From Deltaproteobacteria bacterium (GTDB lineage: Bacteria; Myxococcota_A; Polyangia; JACPQR01): a DNA stretch of 33,885 nucleotides. The stretch covers positions 1-33,885 of the forward strand of contig JACPQR010000108.1 of assembly GCA_016190375.1 (NCBI GenBank), given 5' to 3'. Shown piece by piece: positions 15,747-25,535 of this stretch; position 1 is the stretch's first letter; each line of letters begins with the position of its first letter. A program made the position numbers and the translations under genes. The notes below the pieces were generated by a model. The model was given only the letters and a program-made list of their open reading frames with translations, did no database searches and was not told the origin of the DNA.

Positions 15747-17135
15747 CTACTCCTCCTGCGCGCCGCCCTCGGGCTGGTCCTGGCGGGTGAACTCGATGCG
15801 GCGGTTCTGGGCGCGGCCTTCCTCCGTGGTGTTGGGCGCGGTCGGGCGGGACATGCCGTAGCCGCGAGCGGTGAGGCGGTCGCCGTTGATGCCCTTCGAG
15901 ATCATGTAGTTCCTCACGGACTCGGCGCGAGCCTGGCTCAGCCGCTCGTTGTACGCGCGGCCGCCGACGTTGTCGGTGTGGCCGCCGATCTCGACGTTGA
16001 CGTCGGCGTTGTCCTTGAGGATCCGCGCGACCTGATCGAGCTCGCGGAAGGACGACGGGTCGATGTCGGCGCTGTTGAAGGCGAAGTTCACGCCGCGCAG
16101 GACGAGCTGGGGCCTGAGGAGCGCGCAGCCGCGGGCATCGACCTCCGTTCCTCTCTCGGTGCCCTGGCACTGGTCGACGTCCTCCTTGACGCCGTCGCCG
16201 TCGCTGTCGTCATCCGCGGGCTCGAGGGCATTCTTTCCGTTCGCGAGCTCCCATCCGTCGCGAACGCCGCCGCCATCGGTGTCGGCGACGGTCGCGTCCG
16301 GCTCGGTGGGCTGGCGGGTTCCATCCTGGTTCGCGTCCTCCTGCCCGTCTGCCGCGCCGTCGCCGTCGGTGTCGGGGTTTCGGGGATCGGTGCGGCCCGA
16401 GGTCACCTCGACGCCGTCACCCAGTCCGTCGCCGTCGGTGTCGGGGTTGTGCGGGTCGGTGTGCGTCGCGTTGAGCTCGCGCTCGTTCGAGATGCCGTCG
16501 CCGTCGCTGTCCTGCGCGGCCGGCGCTCCGAAGAGCTCGAAGCTGATCGAGAGTCCGCCGATGATGAAGATCGACGGCGAGCCCTCGTCCAGGCCCACGG
16601 TCCCCGCGTCGTCTTCCGCGAAGAGATCCACGAGGTACATGCGGCCGAAGACGCCGACCTGGATGGGCTCGATGAGCGAGGCCTCGTAGCCGGCGCCGAA
16701 GTCGAGGCCCAGCGTCCCCGTGTCGAAGACGCTATGGTAGCCGGCGTTGCCCTCGAGCCAGAGGTTGCCGAGGATGTCCCCTCCGCTCAGCTGATAGCCC
16801 TCGCGGTTGTCGAGGATTCGCCAGCGGACGCCGAGCGTGATGCCGTGGTCGTTGAAGTTCTTGGCGTCGGGACCCGACCCGTCCGGCGGCGGGAAGGTCG
16901 CGAAGGCGTAGCGGAGCTGAAAGCCGATCGGGGAGAACGGCTGAACGTCGATCCCGAGGGCCCCGTGAAGACCGATGGGGCTCTGGCCCGACGGGTACAC
17001 GTCCTTCAGGTAGCCGCCCGCGGGGAGCGCGATGCCGGGCTCGAGGTGGATGTTCAGAAAGCCGCTCTCTGCCAGGGCCGGCGAGGGCGCTGCGGAGGCC
17101 AGGAGCAAGGAAAAGCACACGAGTCTCGTACGCAT
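15747..17135 (-). CDS. OmpA-family outer membrane protein with thrombospondin type-3 repeats
   Basis: A protein of 462 aa. ATG 17135 follows GGGAGGAG. Residues 1-22 are a signal peptide (cut after PALA). Residues about 25-200 are beta-strand rich and probably an outer-membrane barrel. Residues about 205-335 hold five or more calcium-binding TSP3-type motifs (DSDGDGI, DTDGDGL, DTDGDGA, DTDGGGV, DSDGDGV). Residues about 345-455 are a complete OmpA domain (NFAFNSADID, GHTDNVG, NERLSQARAESV, NRRIEF), which binds peptidoglycan. The whole protein should tether the outer membrane to the cell wall with a rigid calcium-stiffened linker. It lies 139 bp after the small membrane protein gene on the same strand and converges with the ATPase gene. 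Confidence 0.95.
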   Translation of the reverse strand: MRTRLVCFSLLLASAAPSPALAESGFLNIHLEPGIALPAGGYLKDVYPSGQSPIGLHGALGIDVQPFSPIGFQLRYAFATFPPPDGSGPDAKNFNDHGITLGVRWRILDNREGYQLSGGDILGNLWLEGNAGYHSVFDTGTLGLDFGAGYEASLIEPIQVGVFGRMYLVDLFAEDDAGTVGLDEGSPSIFIIGGLSISFELFGAPAAQDSDGDGISNERELNATHTDPHNPDTDGDGLGDGVEVTSGRTDPRNPDTDGDGAADGQEDANQDGTRQPTEPDATVADTDGGGVRDGWELANGKNALEPADDDSDGDGVKEDVDQCQGTERGTEVDARGCALLRPQLVLRGVNFAFNSADIDPSSFRELDQVARILKDNADVNVEIGGHTDNVGGRAYNERLSQARAESVRNYMISKGINGDRLTARGYGMSRPTAPNTTEEGRAQNRRIEFTRQDQPEGGAQEE

Positions 17136-17274
17136 GGACTCCTCCCTACCGCTTCTTGGCTTGGCAGATCAAGCAATTGGGCTTTGACGGATGAGACGGC
17201 TGCCTATTCGGCGCCGATCCCCGGTCCCGCCGCCCCGGAGAGTAGGGCGGCGGCGGCGAGCCGAGCCCGATCCC

Positions 17275-17697
17275 TCACACCATGACGCCGATGGAGACCC
17301 AGTCGATCGCCAGGTTCATCGGGTTCGCGGGATCGTATCGCACGGGGACGACCGAGCCCGGCTGGACGCGCGAGAGCGCGATCATGGGAACGACGCCCTT
17401 GATGGTCACCTGGAACGGGGCGCCGCCGACCTGCGGCGTGACCTCCAGCGCGAGCTGCACCTGCGGATTGTTGTTGATGTACATCCCCGTCTGGCCGATC
17501 GCGAGGATCTTCGCCTGTCCGGGCGCGCCGCTCTGCAAGAGCGCCTGCCGCTGGGCCCTGTTCTTGCCGAGCCACTTGAACACGAGCACCACCGGGATGA
17601 CGGTGGCCGCGACGCTGATGAGGATCATCACGATGACGAAGATGACCATTCCACCGCCAAACCAGGCGAACGGCTCGAGCGAAGGGGGCGCTTGCAT
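17275..17697 (-). CDS. Small membrane protein, DUF3592-like
   Basis: A protein of 140 aa from ATG 17697. Residues about 10-45 form one or two membrane helices (FAWFGGGMVIFVIVMILI, then VIPVVLVFKW). The C-terminal part (about 60-140) is a small beta domain with the pattern GQAKILAIGQTGMYINNNP, then VTPQVGGAPFQV and PGSVVPVRYDPANP. That pattern resembles the DUF3592 and related membrane-anchored domains of unknown function. No Shine-Dalgarno site precedes the ATG. A GATACT box lies 8 nt upstream, so the message may be leaderless. The gene is divergent from the thiolase gene and precedes the OmpA gene. Confidence 0.8.
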   Translation of the reverse strand: MQAPPSLEPFAWFGGGMVIFVIVMILISVAATVIPVVLVFKWLGKNRAQRQALLQSGAPGQAKILAIGQTGMYINNNPQVQLALEVTPQVGGAPFQVTIKGVVPMIALSRVQPGSVVPVRYDPANPMNLAIDWVSIGVMV

Positions 17698-17705
17698 GCG
17701 CGCAG

Positions 17706-17711
17706 AGTATC
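17706..17711 (-). promoter_or_regulatory. Candidate -10 box of the small membrane protein gene, probably leaderless
   Basis: GATACT on the minus strand is preceded by TG to give an extended -10 (TGATACT). It ends 8 nt before the ATG at 17697. The predicted transcription start falls within one to three bases of the start codon, and no ribosome site is present. Confidence 0.35.
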
Positions 17712-17743
17712 ACGCCTCTGCGGAGCGGCGCTGACGGCCGTCG

Positions 17744-17772
17744 TTGACCGGGCGCCGCCCCGGTGCTAGGGC
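17744..17772 (+). promoter_or_regulatory. Candidate promoter of the thiolase operon
   Basis: TTGACC (17744-17749), a 17-nt spacer and TAGGGC (17767-17772) lie 31 nt before the ATG at 17803. The -35 hexamer is the same as that of the HEAT-repeat gene promoter. The -10 is weak. Confidence 0.35.
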
Positions 17773-17802
17773 CGGAGCTCGAAAGCGTCAAAGGAGGTCC
17801 AC

Positions 17803-18986
17803 ATGGCCCAGCGCGAGGTGTTCATCGTCGGGAGCGCCCGGACTCCCATCGGCTCCTTGCTGGGAGCTCTCGCGGACGTCGCGGCGCCGCGGCTGGCAGA
17901 GGTCGCGATCCGGGCGGCCCTCGAGCGCGCGGGGATTGCGGCCCGCGACGTCGACGAGGTGTTTCTCGGGTGCGTGCTCTCGGCCGGGATCGGGCAGGCG
18001 CCGGCGCGGCAGGCCGCGCTCTTCTCGGGGATCGAGCAGAAGACGCCCTGCACGACGGTCAACAAGGTGTGTGGATCGGGATTGCAGTCGGTGATCCTCG
18101 CGGCGCGGGCGATCCGGCTGGGCGAGGGCGACATCCTCGTGGCGGGCGGCATGGAGTCGATGAGCCGCGTGCCCTATTACCTGGCGCAGGCGAGGACCGG
18201 CTATCGAATGGGCCACGGCCAGCTCGTCGACGGCATGATCCACGACGGCCTGTGGGATCCGTACAAGAACTTCCACATGGGCAACGCGGCCGAGCTCTGC
18301 GCCCGCGAGCTCGCATTCACTCGCGAGGCCCAGGACGCCTACGCGCGCGAGTCGTACTCGAGGGCGCTCGCCGCGATCTCCGAGGGACGCTTCGCGCGCG
18401 AGATCGCGAAGGTGAAGATCCCGCAGAAGACGGGCGAGGTCGTCGTGGCCGAGGACGAGGAGCCTGGCCGCGGAAAGCCGGAGAAGATGGGCGCGCTCAA
18501 GCCGGCGTTCGAGAAGGACGGGACGGTCACGGCCGCGAACGCGTCGAAGATCGACGACGGCGCGGCGGCGCTCGTGCTCGCCTCGGACGAGGCCGTGCGG
18601 AAGCGCGGTCTCGAGCCGCTGGCCCGGATCGTGGGCTGGGCCGGGCACGCGCAGGCGCCGGAGTGGTTCACGACGGCGCCGGTCGGGGCGATCGAGGCCG
18701 TCCTTCGGCGTACGGGCCTCGGAAAAGCGGACATCGACCTGTGGGAGATCAACGAGGCCTTCGCGGTCGTGGCGATGGCCGCGATCCAGAAGGTCGGGCT
18801 CGACGCCGCTCGAGTGAACGTGAACGGCGGCGCCGTGGCGCTCGGTCACCCGATCGGCGCGACCGGGGCGCGGCTCGTGGTCACCCTCCTCGGAGCGATG
18901 CAGGACCGGCAGGCGAAGCGAGGCGTCGCGAGCCTGTGCATCGGCGGTGGCGAGGCGCTCGCGCTGGTCGTCGAGAGGAGCTCGCG

Positions 18987-18990
<4 letters not shown>
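17803..18990 (+). CDS. Acetyl-CoA C-acetyltransferase (thiolase)
   Basis: A 395-aa thiolase, the normal length for the family. It joins two acetyl-CoA to acetoacetyl-CoA or runs the reverse thiolysis in beta-oxidation. The catalytic residues are all present: Cys90 in NKVCGSG, His349 in ALGHPIGATGARL and Cys379 in SLCIGGGE, plus the NEAF motif. ATG 17803 follows an almost perfect ribosome site, AAAGGAGGT. The stop overlaps the ATG of a 3-hydroxyacyl-CoA dehydrogenase gene (ATGA), which makes a coupled two-step unit. The sequence resembles the acetoacetyl-CoA (phbA/atoB) branch more than the long-chain fadA branch, but I cannot settle substrate length by eye. Confidence 0.96.
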
Positions 18991-19835
<845 letters not shown>

Positions 19836-19873
19836 AGGGATCACGGCAAGCAGGGAGATGCGTCGACCTCCTC

Positions 19874-20644
19874 TCATTCCGCCTCCAGGAGCACGGCCCC
19901 CGAGGCTCGCCGCTCGGGATCCGGCCTCGCGTCCCAGCTTCTGTCGTCGTCTGCGAGCGTGATGACGCCGCGAAAGAGCCGCCGGCGGCGGGCGTCGCCG
20001 TCTTCGACCGAGGCGTCGTAGATGTTCGCGATCTGGGGCCCGCTGCTCACGCACGTGTCCCAGCGACGCTCCGCCGGGTTGAGCCACATCGGCTGGCGCC
20101 AGCTCAGGTTGCCGTCGGCCCACGAGCCGGTGACGACGATGATCGGACCGGGCAGACGATTGCGGATCCCGAGGCCCGGCCTGGTGAACGTGCCGGCCGG
20201 TCGCGCGGGGAGGGGAGCCGGAGGGAGAGCAAGAGCGGCGCAAGCAGACTCGTCGTCGTCGCGGCATTGCGGGCGAAGGGCCTCGGACGCGCAGTCGAGG
20301 GCGTCGGTGCCGAACGCGCAGGAGACCGGCTCGTCGCAGGTGCCGTCGTCCACGAACGGGCATAGCGCCGCGGGCGGGCTGCCCGCTGCCCTGGCATCCC
20401 GGCAGTCCACCTCGTCGGTGCCGGGATCGCACCAGAACGGCTCGTCGCACTGTCCATCGCGGGCGTCGGGGCAGGCGAGCGAAGGGACCTTGCGGTCCCT
20501 GCACTCAGGCGAGTGGCCGAGCGGCTCGCCCGCGCTCTCGCTCAAGCACGCGGCGGTGGCACAGACGACGAGCAAGGCCGACCGCGGACGGGCTTCGCTC
20601 GCAGGGGGACCCGGGGCGCGCGGCACGCCCGGGAGCGCGAGCAA
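19874..20644 (-). CDS. Small lipoprotein with two DGxCDEP Cys motifs
   Basis: About 256 aa from TTG 20644; GTG 20626 is an alternative start. A basic, hydrophobic leader (RPRSALLVVCATAAC) ends in a lipobox, so the mature protein starts at Cys33. Two units follow, with the pattern C-x(3-6)-DGxCDEPxxCxxGTDxxDC (CDEPFWCDPGTDEVDC and CDEPVSCAFGTDALDC), then a third partial Cys cluster. The C-terminal 120 residues have no Cys and read as a small beta domain (IIVVTGSWADGNLSWRQP). The Cys motif differs from that of the three upstream lipoproteins. It is the last gene of the minus-strand run and follows after 108 nt. The function is unknown; I infer a surface or periplasmic location. Confidence 0.7.
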   Translation of the reverse strand: MLALPGVPRAPGPPASEARPRSALLVVCATAACLSESAGEPLGHSPECRDRKVPSLACPDARDGQCDEPFWCDPGTDEVDCRDARAAGSPPAALCPFVDDGTCDEPVSCAFGTDALDCASEALRPQCRDDDESACAALALPPAPLPARPAGTFTRPGLGIRNRLPGPIIVVTGSWADGNLSWRQPMWLNPAERRWDTCVSSGPQIANIYDASVEDGDARRRRLFRGVITLADDDRSWDARPDPERRASGAVLLEAE

Positions 20645-20752
20645 CGCCCGTGCCGCTCCGGTCGACGCGCACCCCGTGGCGATGGACAGACTTCACCGCT
20701 GTCCGGCATGGCGCAGCGCATGGCCAGTGGAGCAGGGACGGCTCGCCGAGCC

Positions 20753-21544
20753 CTAGTCACGCTCGCAGGGCGCCTCGTGCTCGGGGAAGCAGAACGGTGC
20801 GTCCCGGACCTCGCAGCAGCGCTCGCCGTCCTGGCACCATTCGCACTCGAGGGTGGGATAGCCGCAGCCCTCGTCCACGCAGATCGCGTCGGCGGCCCCG
20901 CAGCTCCATCCGCAGCCGCCGCAGTTCCACGGGTCGCTCTCGGTGTCGTGGCAGTCGGCGCCGGGTCCGTCGTCGCAGTCGACGAGCCCGTTCGGACAGC
21001 GGCAATCGCCGCCGTCGCAGACGAGGCCGAGCTCGCACACGCGGCCGCAGTCGCCGCAGTTCCAGACGTCGCGATCGAGGTCCCGGCAGTCGAACGGCCC
21101 GCCGCCGTCGCAGTCGGTCAACCCGTCCGGGCAGCCGCACCCGTCGCCGGCACATCGGCACTGCCCGGACTGGCAGGCCTCGTCCCCGGAGCAGCGGACA
21201 TCGCAGTCGCCGCAGTGCTCGCGATCGGAGGACAGATCGAAGCAACCGTCGCCGCACCACACGTGCCGCTCGGGGCACCCGACGTCCGCGTCGCCGTCCG
21301 AATCCGAATCGGTATCCGCATCGGCGTCGGTGTCCGTGTCGGCATCGGAATCGACGTCGACGTCGACGTCGACGTCGGCGTCGGCGTCGGCGTCCGCATC
21401 GGCGTCGACGTCCGCGTCGGAATCGGCGTCGGTGTCGCCGTCGGAGTCGCCGCCCGCGAGGCGGTCGAGGTCGGCGTCGGTCACGGACGAGCAGCTCACG
21501 GCGATGATCGACAAGAGAAAGACAAGCAAGTTGCGGCTGAGCAT
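20753..21544 (-). CDS. Cys-repeat lipoprotein with an Asp-rich linker (3 repeats)
   Basis: A protein of 263 aa. ATG 21544 follows GGGAGG with a 5-nt gap. The lipoprotein signal ends in AVSC (Cys18). Residues about 30-85 are a low-complexity linker in which nearly every second residue is Asp, alternating with Ala, Val, Ser and Thr. Three Cys-rich repeats follow, with core C-x-D-L/T-x3-D-x2-NCGxC-x3-C and a C-x4-C-xGxC spacer. A Cys-dense cap ([11 protein letters not shown] to the end) closes the protein and is shared with its two larger paralogues. The acidic linker would hold the Cys domain away from the membrane and could bind calcium. The product is probably anchored at the outer membrane. 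The activity is unknown. Confidence 0.85.
   Translation of the reverse strand: MLSRNLLVFLLSIIAVSCSSVTDADLDRLAGGDSDGDTDADSDADVDADADADADADVDVDVDVDSDADTDTDADADTDSDSDGDADVGCPERHVWCGDGCFDLSSDREHCGDCDVRCSGDEACQSGQCRCAGDGCGCPDGLTDCDGGGPFDCRDLDRDVWNCGDCGRVCELGLVCDGGDCRCPNGLVDCDDGPGADCHDTESDPWNCGGCGWSCGAADAICVDEGCGYPTLECEWCQDGERCCEVRDAPFCFPEHEAPCERD
21298..21470. repeat. Degenerate hexanucleotide repeat coding the Asp-alternating linker
   Basis: On the plus strand the sequence is a run of six-base units of the type GTCGNN (GTCGGC, GTCGAC, GTCCGC, ATCGGC). On the minus strand these units code Asp followed by Ala, Val, Ser, Thr or Gly. The purest part is four GACGTC units near 21355-21378. Confidence 0.85.
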
Positions 21545-21603
21545 GTGGCCTCCCAGGACTGCTCCGGCGATCGTGCCGGAAGCGCAAGCTGTCGTGAAGT
21601 GCC

Positions 21604-24033
21604 TCATTCGCACCGGTCGCCGTCGACACAGATCGGGGCTCCACCTCCCGGGTAGGAGCAGCAGAGGCTGAAGTCCCCCGTGCACGCCTGGCACGGGCAC
21701 TGGTCGCACGAGCCCGTCGGCCTGAAGTTGCGGCACTCGCCGTCGATGCAGACCTCGTCGGTCTCGCACGCATCGCCACAGTCGCCGCAGTTGAGCGGGT
21801 CGGTGTCGGTGTCCGTGCAGTAGCCGTCGCACTCGTCCCGGCCGTTGTTGCAGCCATCGACGCACTGTCCCGCCTGGCAGAGGTCGTTGCACACGCTCAG
21901 GCATCCGCCGCAGTTGAGCGGGTCGGCCTGCAGCGAGACGCAGCCCTGGGCGACGCAGTCGGTCAGGCCGGGCCGGCAATGGCAGCTCCCCCCGTTGCAG
22001 TACTCGTCGTCGGCGCACTGGGTGCCGCACCCGCCGCAGTTGTTCGAGTCGTGCTCGAGATCACGGCACTCGGTGGCGGGCCCCCCGTTGCAGTCCGTGA
22101 AGCCGCCGATGCAGGCGCAATCGCCGCCGACACACTCCTGGAGCTGGCCGCACTGGACGCCGCACCCGCCGCAGTTGCGCGGATCGGCCACCGTGTCGCG
22201 ACAGTCGGTCGCGGTGCCCGCGTTGCAGTCCTCGAGCCCGCCGGGGCAGACACACGTGCCGGCCGCGCAGAAGCCGCCGCCGCCACACCTCTGGCCGCAC
22301 CCCCCGCAGTTCTGTCCGTCGGCGAGCACGTCGATGCAGCGGTCGCCGCACTGCTCCTGCCCCGCTGGGCAGTTGCAGACCCCGGAGTCGCAGGTCGCGC
22401 CTACCGGGCAGGCTCGCCCGCACTCGGCGCAGTTCGCCGGATCGCTCGACAGGTCCGCGCAGCCGCCGCCGTCCGGGCAGAGCACGAGCCCATCCTCGCA
22501 GCCGCAGCTGCCGGAGCTGCAGGTGGAGCCCGGCCCGCAGTCGTTGGCGCAATCGCCGCAGTGGGCCGTGTCGGTGGACAGGTCCGCGCAGCCGCCACCG
22601 TCCGGACAGAGCACGAGCTGGCCCTCGCACCCACACTGGCCAGCGGCGCACACCGCACCTGGCCCGCAGTCGTTGGCGCAGTCGCCGCAGTGAGCGGTGT
22701 CGGTGGACAGGTCCGCGCAGCCGCCGCCGTCCGGGCAGAGCACCAGTCCCTCGGCGCAGCCGCAGATTCCGCCGTTGCAGAGGGCGCCGGGCCCGCAGTC
22801 GTTGCCGCATTGACCGCAGTTCGCCGGATCGCTCGACAGGTCCGCGCAGCCGCCGCCGTCCGGGCAGAGCACCTGGCCCTCGTCGCAGCCACACCCACCG
22901 AAGAGGCAGAGGGCGTTCGGCCCGCAGTCGTTCCCGCACTGGCCGCAGTTGGTGGGATCGCTCGACAGGTCCGCGCAGCCGCGGCCGCCGCCGCACAGGA
23001 CCTGACCCTCCGGGCAGTTGCACAGGCCATCGGCGCACGAGCTGCCGGGCCCGCAGTCGTTGGCGCAGTCTCCGCAATGCGCGGGGTCGGAAAGAAGGTC
23101 GGCGCAGCCACCTGGCTGGCAGAGCTCTTGACCTTCCTCGCAGACGCACTGACCCGAGACGCAGGTCCCGGCGCCGCAGTCGTTGCCGCAGCCTCCGCAG
23201 CTGGCCGGATCGCTCGACAGGTCCGCACAACCCTCCACGTCGCAGAGGACCTGTCCCTCGTCGCACACGCACTCGCCGAGGACGCAGGTGCCCGCGCCGC
23301 AGGTGGTCCCGCACTCGCCGCAGTTCTCGCCGTCCGTCGCGAGATCGACGCAGCCCGCGGCCCCGCAGAGCTCGAGACCCTCGGCGCACGAGCAGTCGCC
23401 CCCCTCGCAGGCGGCGTTTGGCGGGCAGGCATCCGCGCAGCCGCCGCAGTTCGAGGCGTCCGCCAAGAGGTCGACGCAGCCGACGTCGTTGCAGAACGTC
23501 TGACCCTCGGTACAACCGCAGAAGCCGTCGACGCAGCCCTCGAGCGGGCCGCACGAGAAGCCGCACCCACTGCAGTTCGCGACGTCCGTGTCGACGTCGA
23601 CGCAAGCTCCGTCGCAGTCGACGAGGCCCGCGTTGCAGAGGCACTCGCCGTCCCTGCAGGTGCGGTCCTGCCCGCACTCGTTGCCGCACTCGCCGCAATT
23701 GGCCGGGTCGTGCAGGGTGTCGACGCAACCGCCTTCGCAATCGGTCTCGCCGTCCGGGCAGCCATCCTCCGGTACGCACGTGCCGTCTTCGCACGCCTGC
23801 CCGTCCTCGCACTCCGTGTCGCAATCGCCGCAGTGGTCCGGGTCGGCCGCCAGGTCCACGCACGCGCCTCCGCACTCCGAACCGGAGTCGCACCCACCAG
23901 ATTGCCCATCGGGTCCGGCGTCGTCCGTCGATCCGGGGCCACCGCCATCCGCGCCGCAGGCGCAGCCGAGGGTCTGGAACACTGCCTGTAGGACCGCGAA
24001 GGACAGCGCGAGGAGCAGTCTCGAAGTCGGCAT
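21604..24033 (-). CDS. Large Cys-repeat lipoprotein (17 repeats)
   Basis: A protein of 809 aa from ATG 24033 ([12 protein letters not shown]). The signal peptide ends in LGC (Cys24), followed by a Gly/Asp linker. I count 17 repeats of about 41-43 residues, each with core G-C-x-D-L-x(2)-D-x(2)-N/H-C-G-x-C-x(3)-C, then x(5)-C-x(3)-G-x-C-x-C. A C-terminal cap, C-x2-C-x-C-x2-C then CC and two single Cys, matches those of its two paralogues. Some 170 Cys (rough estimate) imply a disulfide-rich rod, folded after export. The middle repeats are nearly identical in DNA. Proteins of this kind often carry misleading transferred names in databases; no enzyme signature is visible. A longer in-frame start at 24126 lies inside a palindromic element and is unlikely. 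Confidence 0.88.
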   Translation of the reverse strand: MPTSRLLLALSFAVLQAVFQTLGCACGADGGGPGSTDDAGPDGQSGGCDSGSECGGACVDLAADPDHCGDCDTECEDGQACEDGTCVPEDGCPDGETDCEGGCVDTLHDPANCGECGNECGQDRTCRDGECLCNAGLVDCDGACVDVDTDVANCSGCGFSCGPLEGCVDGFCGCTEGQTFCNDVGCVDLLADASNCGGCADACPPNAACEGGDCSCAEGLELCGAAGCVDLATDGENCGECGTTCGAGTCVLGECVCDEGQVLCDVEGCADLSSDPASCGGCGNDCGAGTCVSGQCVCEEGQELCQPGGCADLLSDPAHCGDCANDCGPGSSCADGLCNCPEGQVLCGGGRGCADLSSDPTNCGQCGNDCGPNALCLFGGCGCDEGQVLCPDGGGCADLSSDPANCGQCGNDCGPGALCNGGICGCAEGLVLCPDGGGCADLSTDTAHCGDCANDCGPGAVCAAGQCGCEGQLVLCPDGGGCADLSTDTAHCGDCANDCGPGSTCSSGSCGCEDGLVLCPDGGGCADLSSDPANCAECGRACPVGATCDSGVCNCPAGQEQCGDRCIDVLADGQNCGGCGQRCGGGGFCAAGTCVCPGGLEDCNAGTATDCRDTVADPRNCGGCGVQCGQLQECVGGDCACIGGFTDCNGGPATECRDLEHDSNNCGGCGTQCADDEYCNGGSCHCRPGLTDCVAQGCVSLQADPLNCGGCLSVCNDLCQAGQCVDGCNNGRDECDGYCTDTDTDPLNCGDCGDACETDEVCIDGECRNFRPTGSCDQCPCQACTGDFSLCCSYPGGGAPICVDGDRCE
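22448..23092. repeat. 129-bp tandem repeats inside the 17-repeat lipoprotein gene
   Basis: The string GACAGGTCCGCGCAGCC recurs at 22448, 22577, 22706, 22835 and 22964, exactly 129 bp (43 codons) apart. The flanking bases are also nearly the same, and a sixth, more diverged copy lies around 23090. These copies are much closer to each other at DNA level than the outer repeats of the gene, so they are a recent expansion. Confidence 0.9.
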
Positions 24034-24067
24034 GGCGTTCCAACGAGAGCAACGGCCGTGCCGCCAG

Positions 24068-24174
24068 GGGCTCGTTTGGGCCCCGCGGCCGCCTTGCGGC
24101 CGCGGGGCCCGGGCATGCCATGGCACGCGGGGCCTCGGGGCCGCCTTTGGGCGGCCCCGAGGCCACCCGAGCCC
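24068..24174. repeat. Nested palindromic element, copy A (intergenic)
   Basis: Outer 7-bp inverted repeats GGGCTCG (24068-24074) and CGAGCCC (24168-24174) enclose two perfect hairpins. Hairpin 1 has a 15-bp stem (24078-24092 with 24096-24110) and a 3-nt loop. Hairpin 2 has a 15-bp stem (24131-24145 with 24150-24164) and a 4-nt loop. Between them stands the 10-bp palindrome TGCCATGGCA (24116-24125). It lies in the 182-bp gap between two Cys-repeat lipoprotein genes. Confidence 0.9.
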
Positions 24175-24189
24175 GGTTCAGCTGTGCAA

Positions 24190-24215
24190 GCAGCGTACAG
24201 ATGTACGATCGCTGC
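24190..24215 (-). terminator. Hairpin directly after the 8-repeat lipoprotein gene
   Basis: On the minus strand, immediately after the TGA at 24216, GCAGC and GTACA pair with TGTAC and GCTGC around a 2-nt loop with a 4-nt bulge. Only a short TT follows, so a rho-independent terminator is weakly supported. It may be an attenuator or an mRNA-stabilising hairpin. Confidence 0.3.
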
Positions 24216-25535
24216 TCACTCGCCGTCGCCGCCGCCGTCCCCGTCGGGGCACTCGTCGGCGGCGAGGCAGACGACGAGATCCTCGATCTCGCAGCACCGG
24301 CGGGGCGGGTCCTCGCGCTCGGGGCAGTCGTCGCAGGGACACTCATCGCAGAAGACCGGCAGCGAGTCAGCGCACTCGCCGAGGACGCATAGCTCGTCGC
24401 CCACGCAGGCGTTGCCGCACTCGCCGCAGTCGTCGCGATCGCTCTCGAGGTCCGCGCAGTACCCGCCCGGGCATGGCTCCTGCCCCTCGTCGCATTCGAC
24501 GACGCACTCGCCGAGGGCGCACTCCTCGTCGCCCACGCAAGAACGGCCGCACTCGCCGCAGTCGTCGCGATCGCTCTCGAGGTCTGCGCAGTACTCGCCG
24601 AAGCAGAGCTCTCGTCCGTCGCCGCAGTCGACGATGCAGTCGCCGCCGTCGCATTCGCCGTCGCAGGGCCGGTCGCAGCCGCCGCAGTGATCGCGGTCGA
24701 TCCGGGTGTCGACGCACTCGTCGCCGCATTCGACGAGATCAGCGTCGCACCGGCACTCGCCGCCGTCGCAGCGGCGGTCGCCCTCGCACCGCCGGTCGCA
24801 GGCTCCGCAGTTGTTGGAGTCCGCGGTCAGATCACGGCACTCGCGTGAGCCCGGTTCGGGGTCGCAGTCGGTCCGTCCCACCTCGCAGGCGTCGCAGTCG
24901 TCGCCCGCGCAGCTGCACTCGCCGCCCTCGCACGACTCATCGGGCGCGCACGCGTTTCCGCACTCGCCGCAGTTCGCGGCATCGCTCGCGAGGCGCACGC
25001 ACCTGCCGTCGCAGAGGCGCTCGTCCGCCTTGCAGGGCTCGTCATCGACGCATTCGCCCGCCTCGCAGCGCTCATCGGCCGCACAGGCGGCGTCGCACTC
25101 CCCACAGTGGCGCGGGTCGCTCTGGAGGTCGGCGCATTCGCCGTCGCCGCAGTCGGATTGATCGCCGTCGGGGCACCTCGAGGCGCACTCCCCGCCGGCG
25201 CACAGCGGCGTGTCCCCGCCGCAAACATGGTCGCAGCTGCCGCAGTGCTCCGGGTCGCTCGCCAGCGAAACGCATGCTCCGTCGCACCGCGCGAGCTGGT
25301 CGCCGCAGTCCTCGACGCAAGCGCCGGCCGCGCAGTAGGGCTCCGAGCCCTCGCAGCGCGCACCGCACTCGCCACAGTTCTCGGGGTCCGAGGCCAGGTC
25401 GACGCAGAGGGAGCCACAGGTCGAGCTGCCCTCGTCGCACGCGCCACCGTCGGATCCCGGCGGCTCCGGGTCACGCGGACAGCCGCCAAGCCCCACGAGG
25501 GCGAGAGGCAGGACGATCGCGAGCAGGCGGATCAC
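24216..25535 (-). CDS. Cys-repeat lipoprotein (8 repeats), coupled to the PEGA kinase
   Basis: A protein of 439 aa. GTG 25535 overlaps the kinase stop (GTGA), with GGAG 7 nt upstream. The lipoprotein signal ends in GLGGC (Cys19). Eight Cys-rich repeats follow (for example [18 protein letters not shown] and [18 protein letters not shown]). They are unusually acidic, with Glu and Asp runs between Cys residues. The last two repeats are nearly identical ([16 protein letters not shown]). A C-terminal cap, [10 protein letters not shown] then RRCCEIED and two further Cys, is shared with the other two lipoproteins. Translational coupling to a membrane kinase with an extracytoplasmic PEGA domain is the best clue to its job: it may be the ligand, stalk or partner of that kinase on the outer side. 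This is inference. Confidence 0.88.
   Translation of the reverse strand: MIRLLAIVLPLALVGLGGCPRDPEPPGSDGGACDEGSSTCGSLCVDLASDPENCGECGARCEGSEPYCAAGACVEDCGDQLARCDGACVSLASDPEHCGSCDHVCGGDTPLCAGGECASRCPDGDQSDCGDGECADLQSDPRHCGECDAACAADERCEAGECVDDEPCKADERLCDGRCVRLASDAANCGECGNACAPDESCEGGECSCAGDDCDACEVGRTDCDPEPGSRECRDLTADSNNCGACDRRCEGDRRCDGGECRCDADLVECGDECVDTRIDRDHCGGCDRPCDGECDGGDCIVDCGDGRELCFGEYCADLESDRDDCGECGRSCVGDEECALGECVVECDEGQEPCPGGYCADLESDRDDCGECGNACVGDELCVLGECADSLPVFCDECPCDDCPEREDPPRRCCEIEDLVVCLAADECPDGDGGGDGE

Noticed and set aside
17225..17258. GC-rich hairpin (CCGCCGCCC with GGGCGGCGG) between the small membrane protein and OmpA genes as a rho-independent terminator
   Set aside because: It has a 9-nt loop and no T-run on either strand; chance pairing in GC-rich DNA is likely.
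20740..20753. GGCTC/GAGCC hairpin after the 3-repeat lipoprotein gene as a terminator
   Set aside because: The stem is only 5 bp with no T-run.
21604..24033. Naming the Cys-repeat proteins as a metabolic enzyme
   Set aside because: No enzyme motif is visible; the sequences consist of signal peptide, linker, Cys repeats and a Cys cap.
24034..24126. N-terminal extension of the 17-repeat lipoprotein to ATG 24126
   Set aside because: The extra residues come from palindromic element A and would precede a normal lipoprotein signal peptide.
21604..25535. CRISPR array suspected from regular repeats
   Set aside because: The repeats are coding, 129 bp or looser in period, and have no repeat-spacer structure or cas genes nearby.
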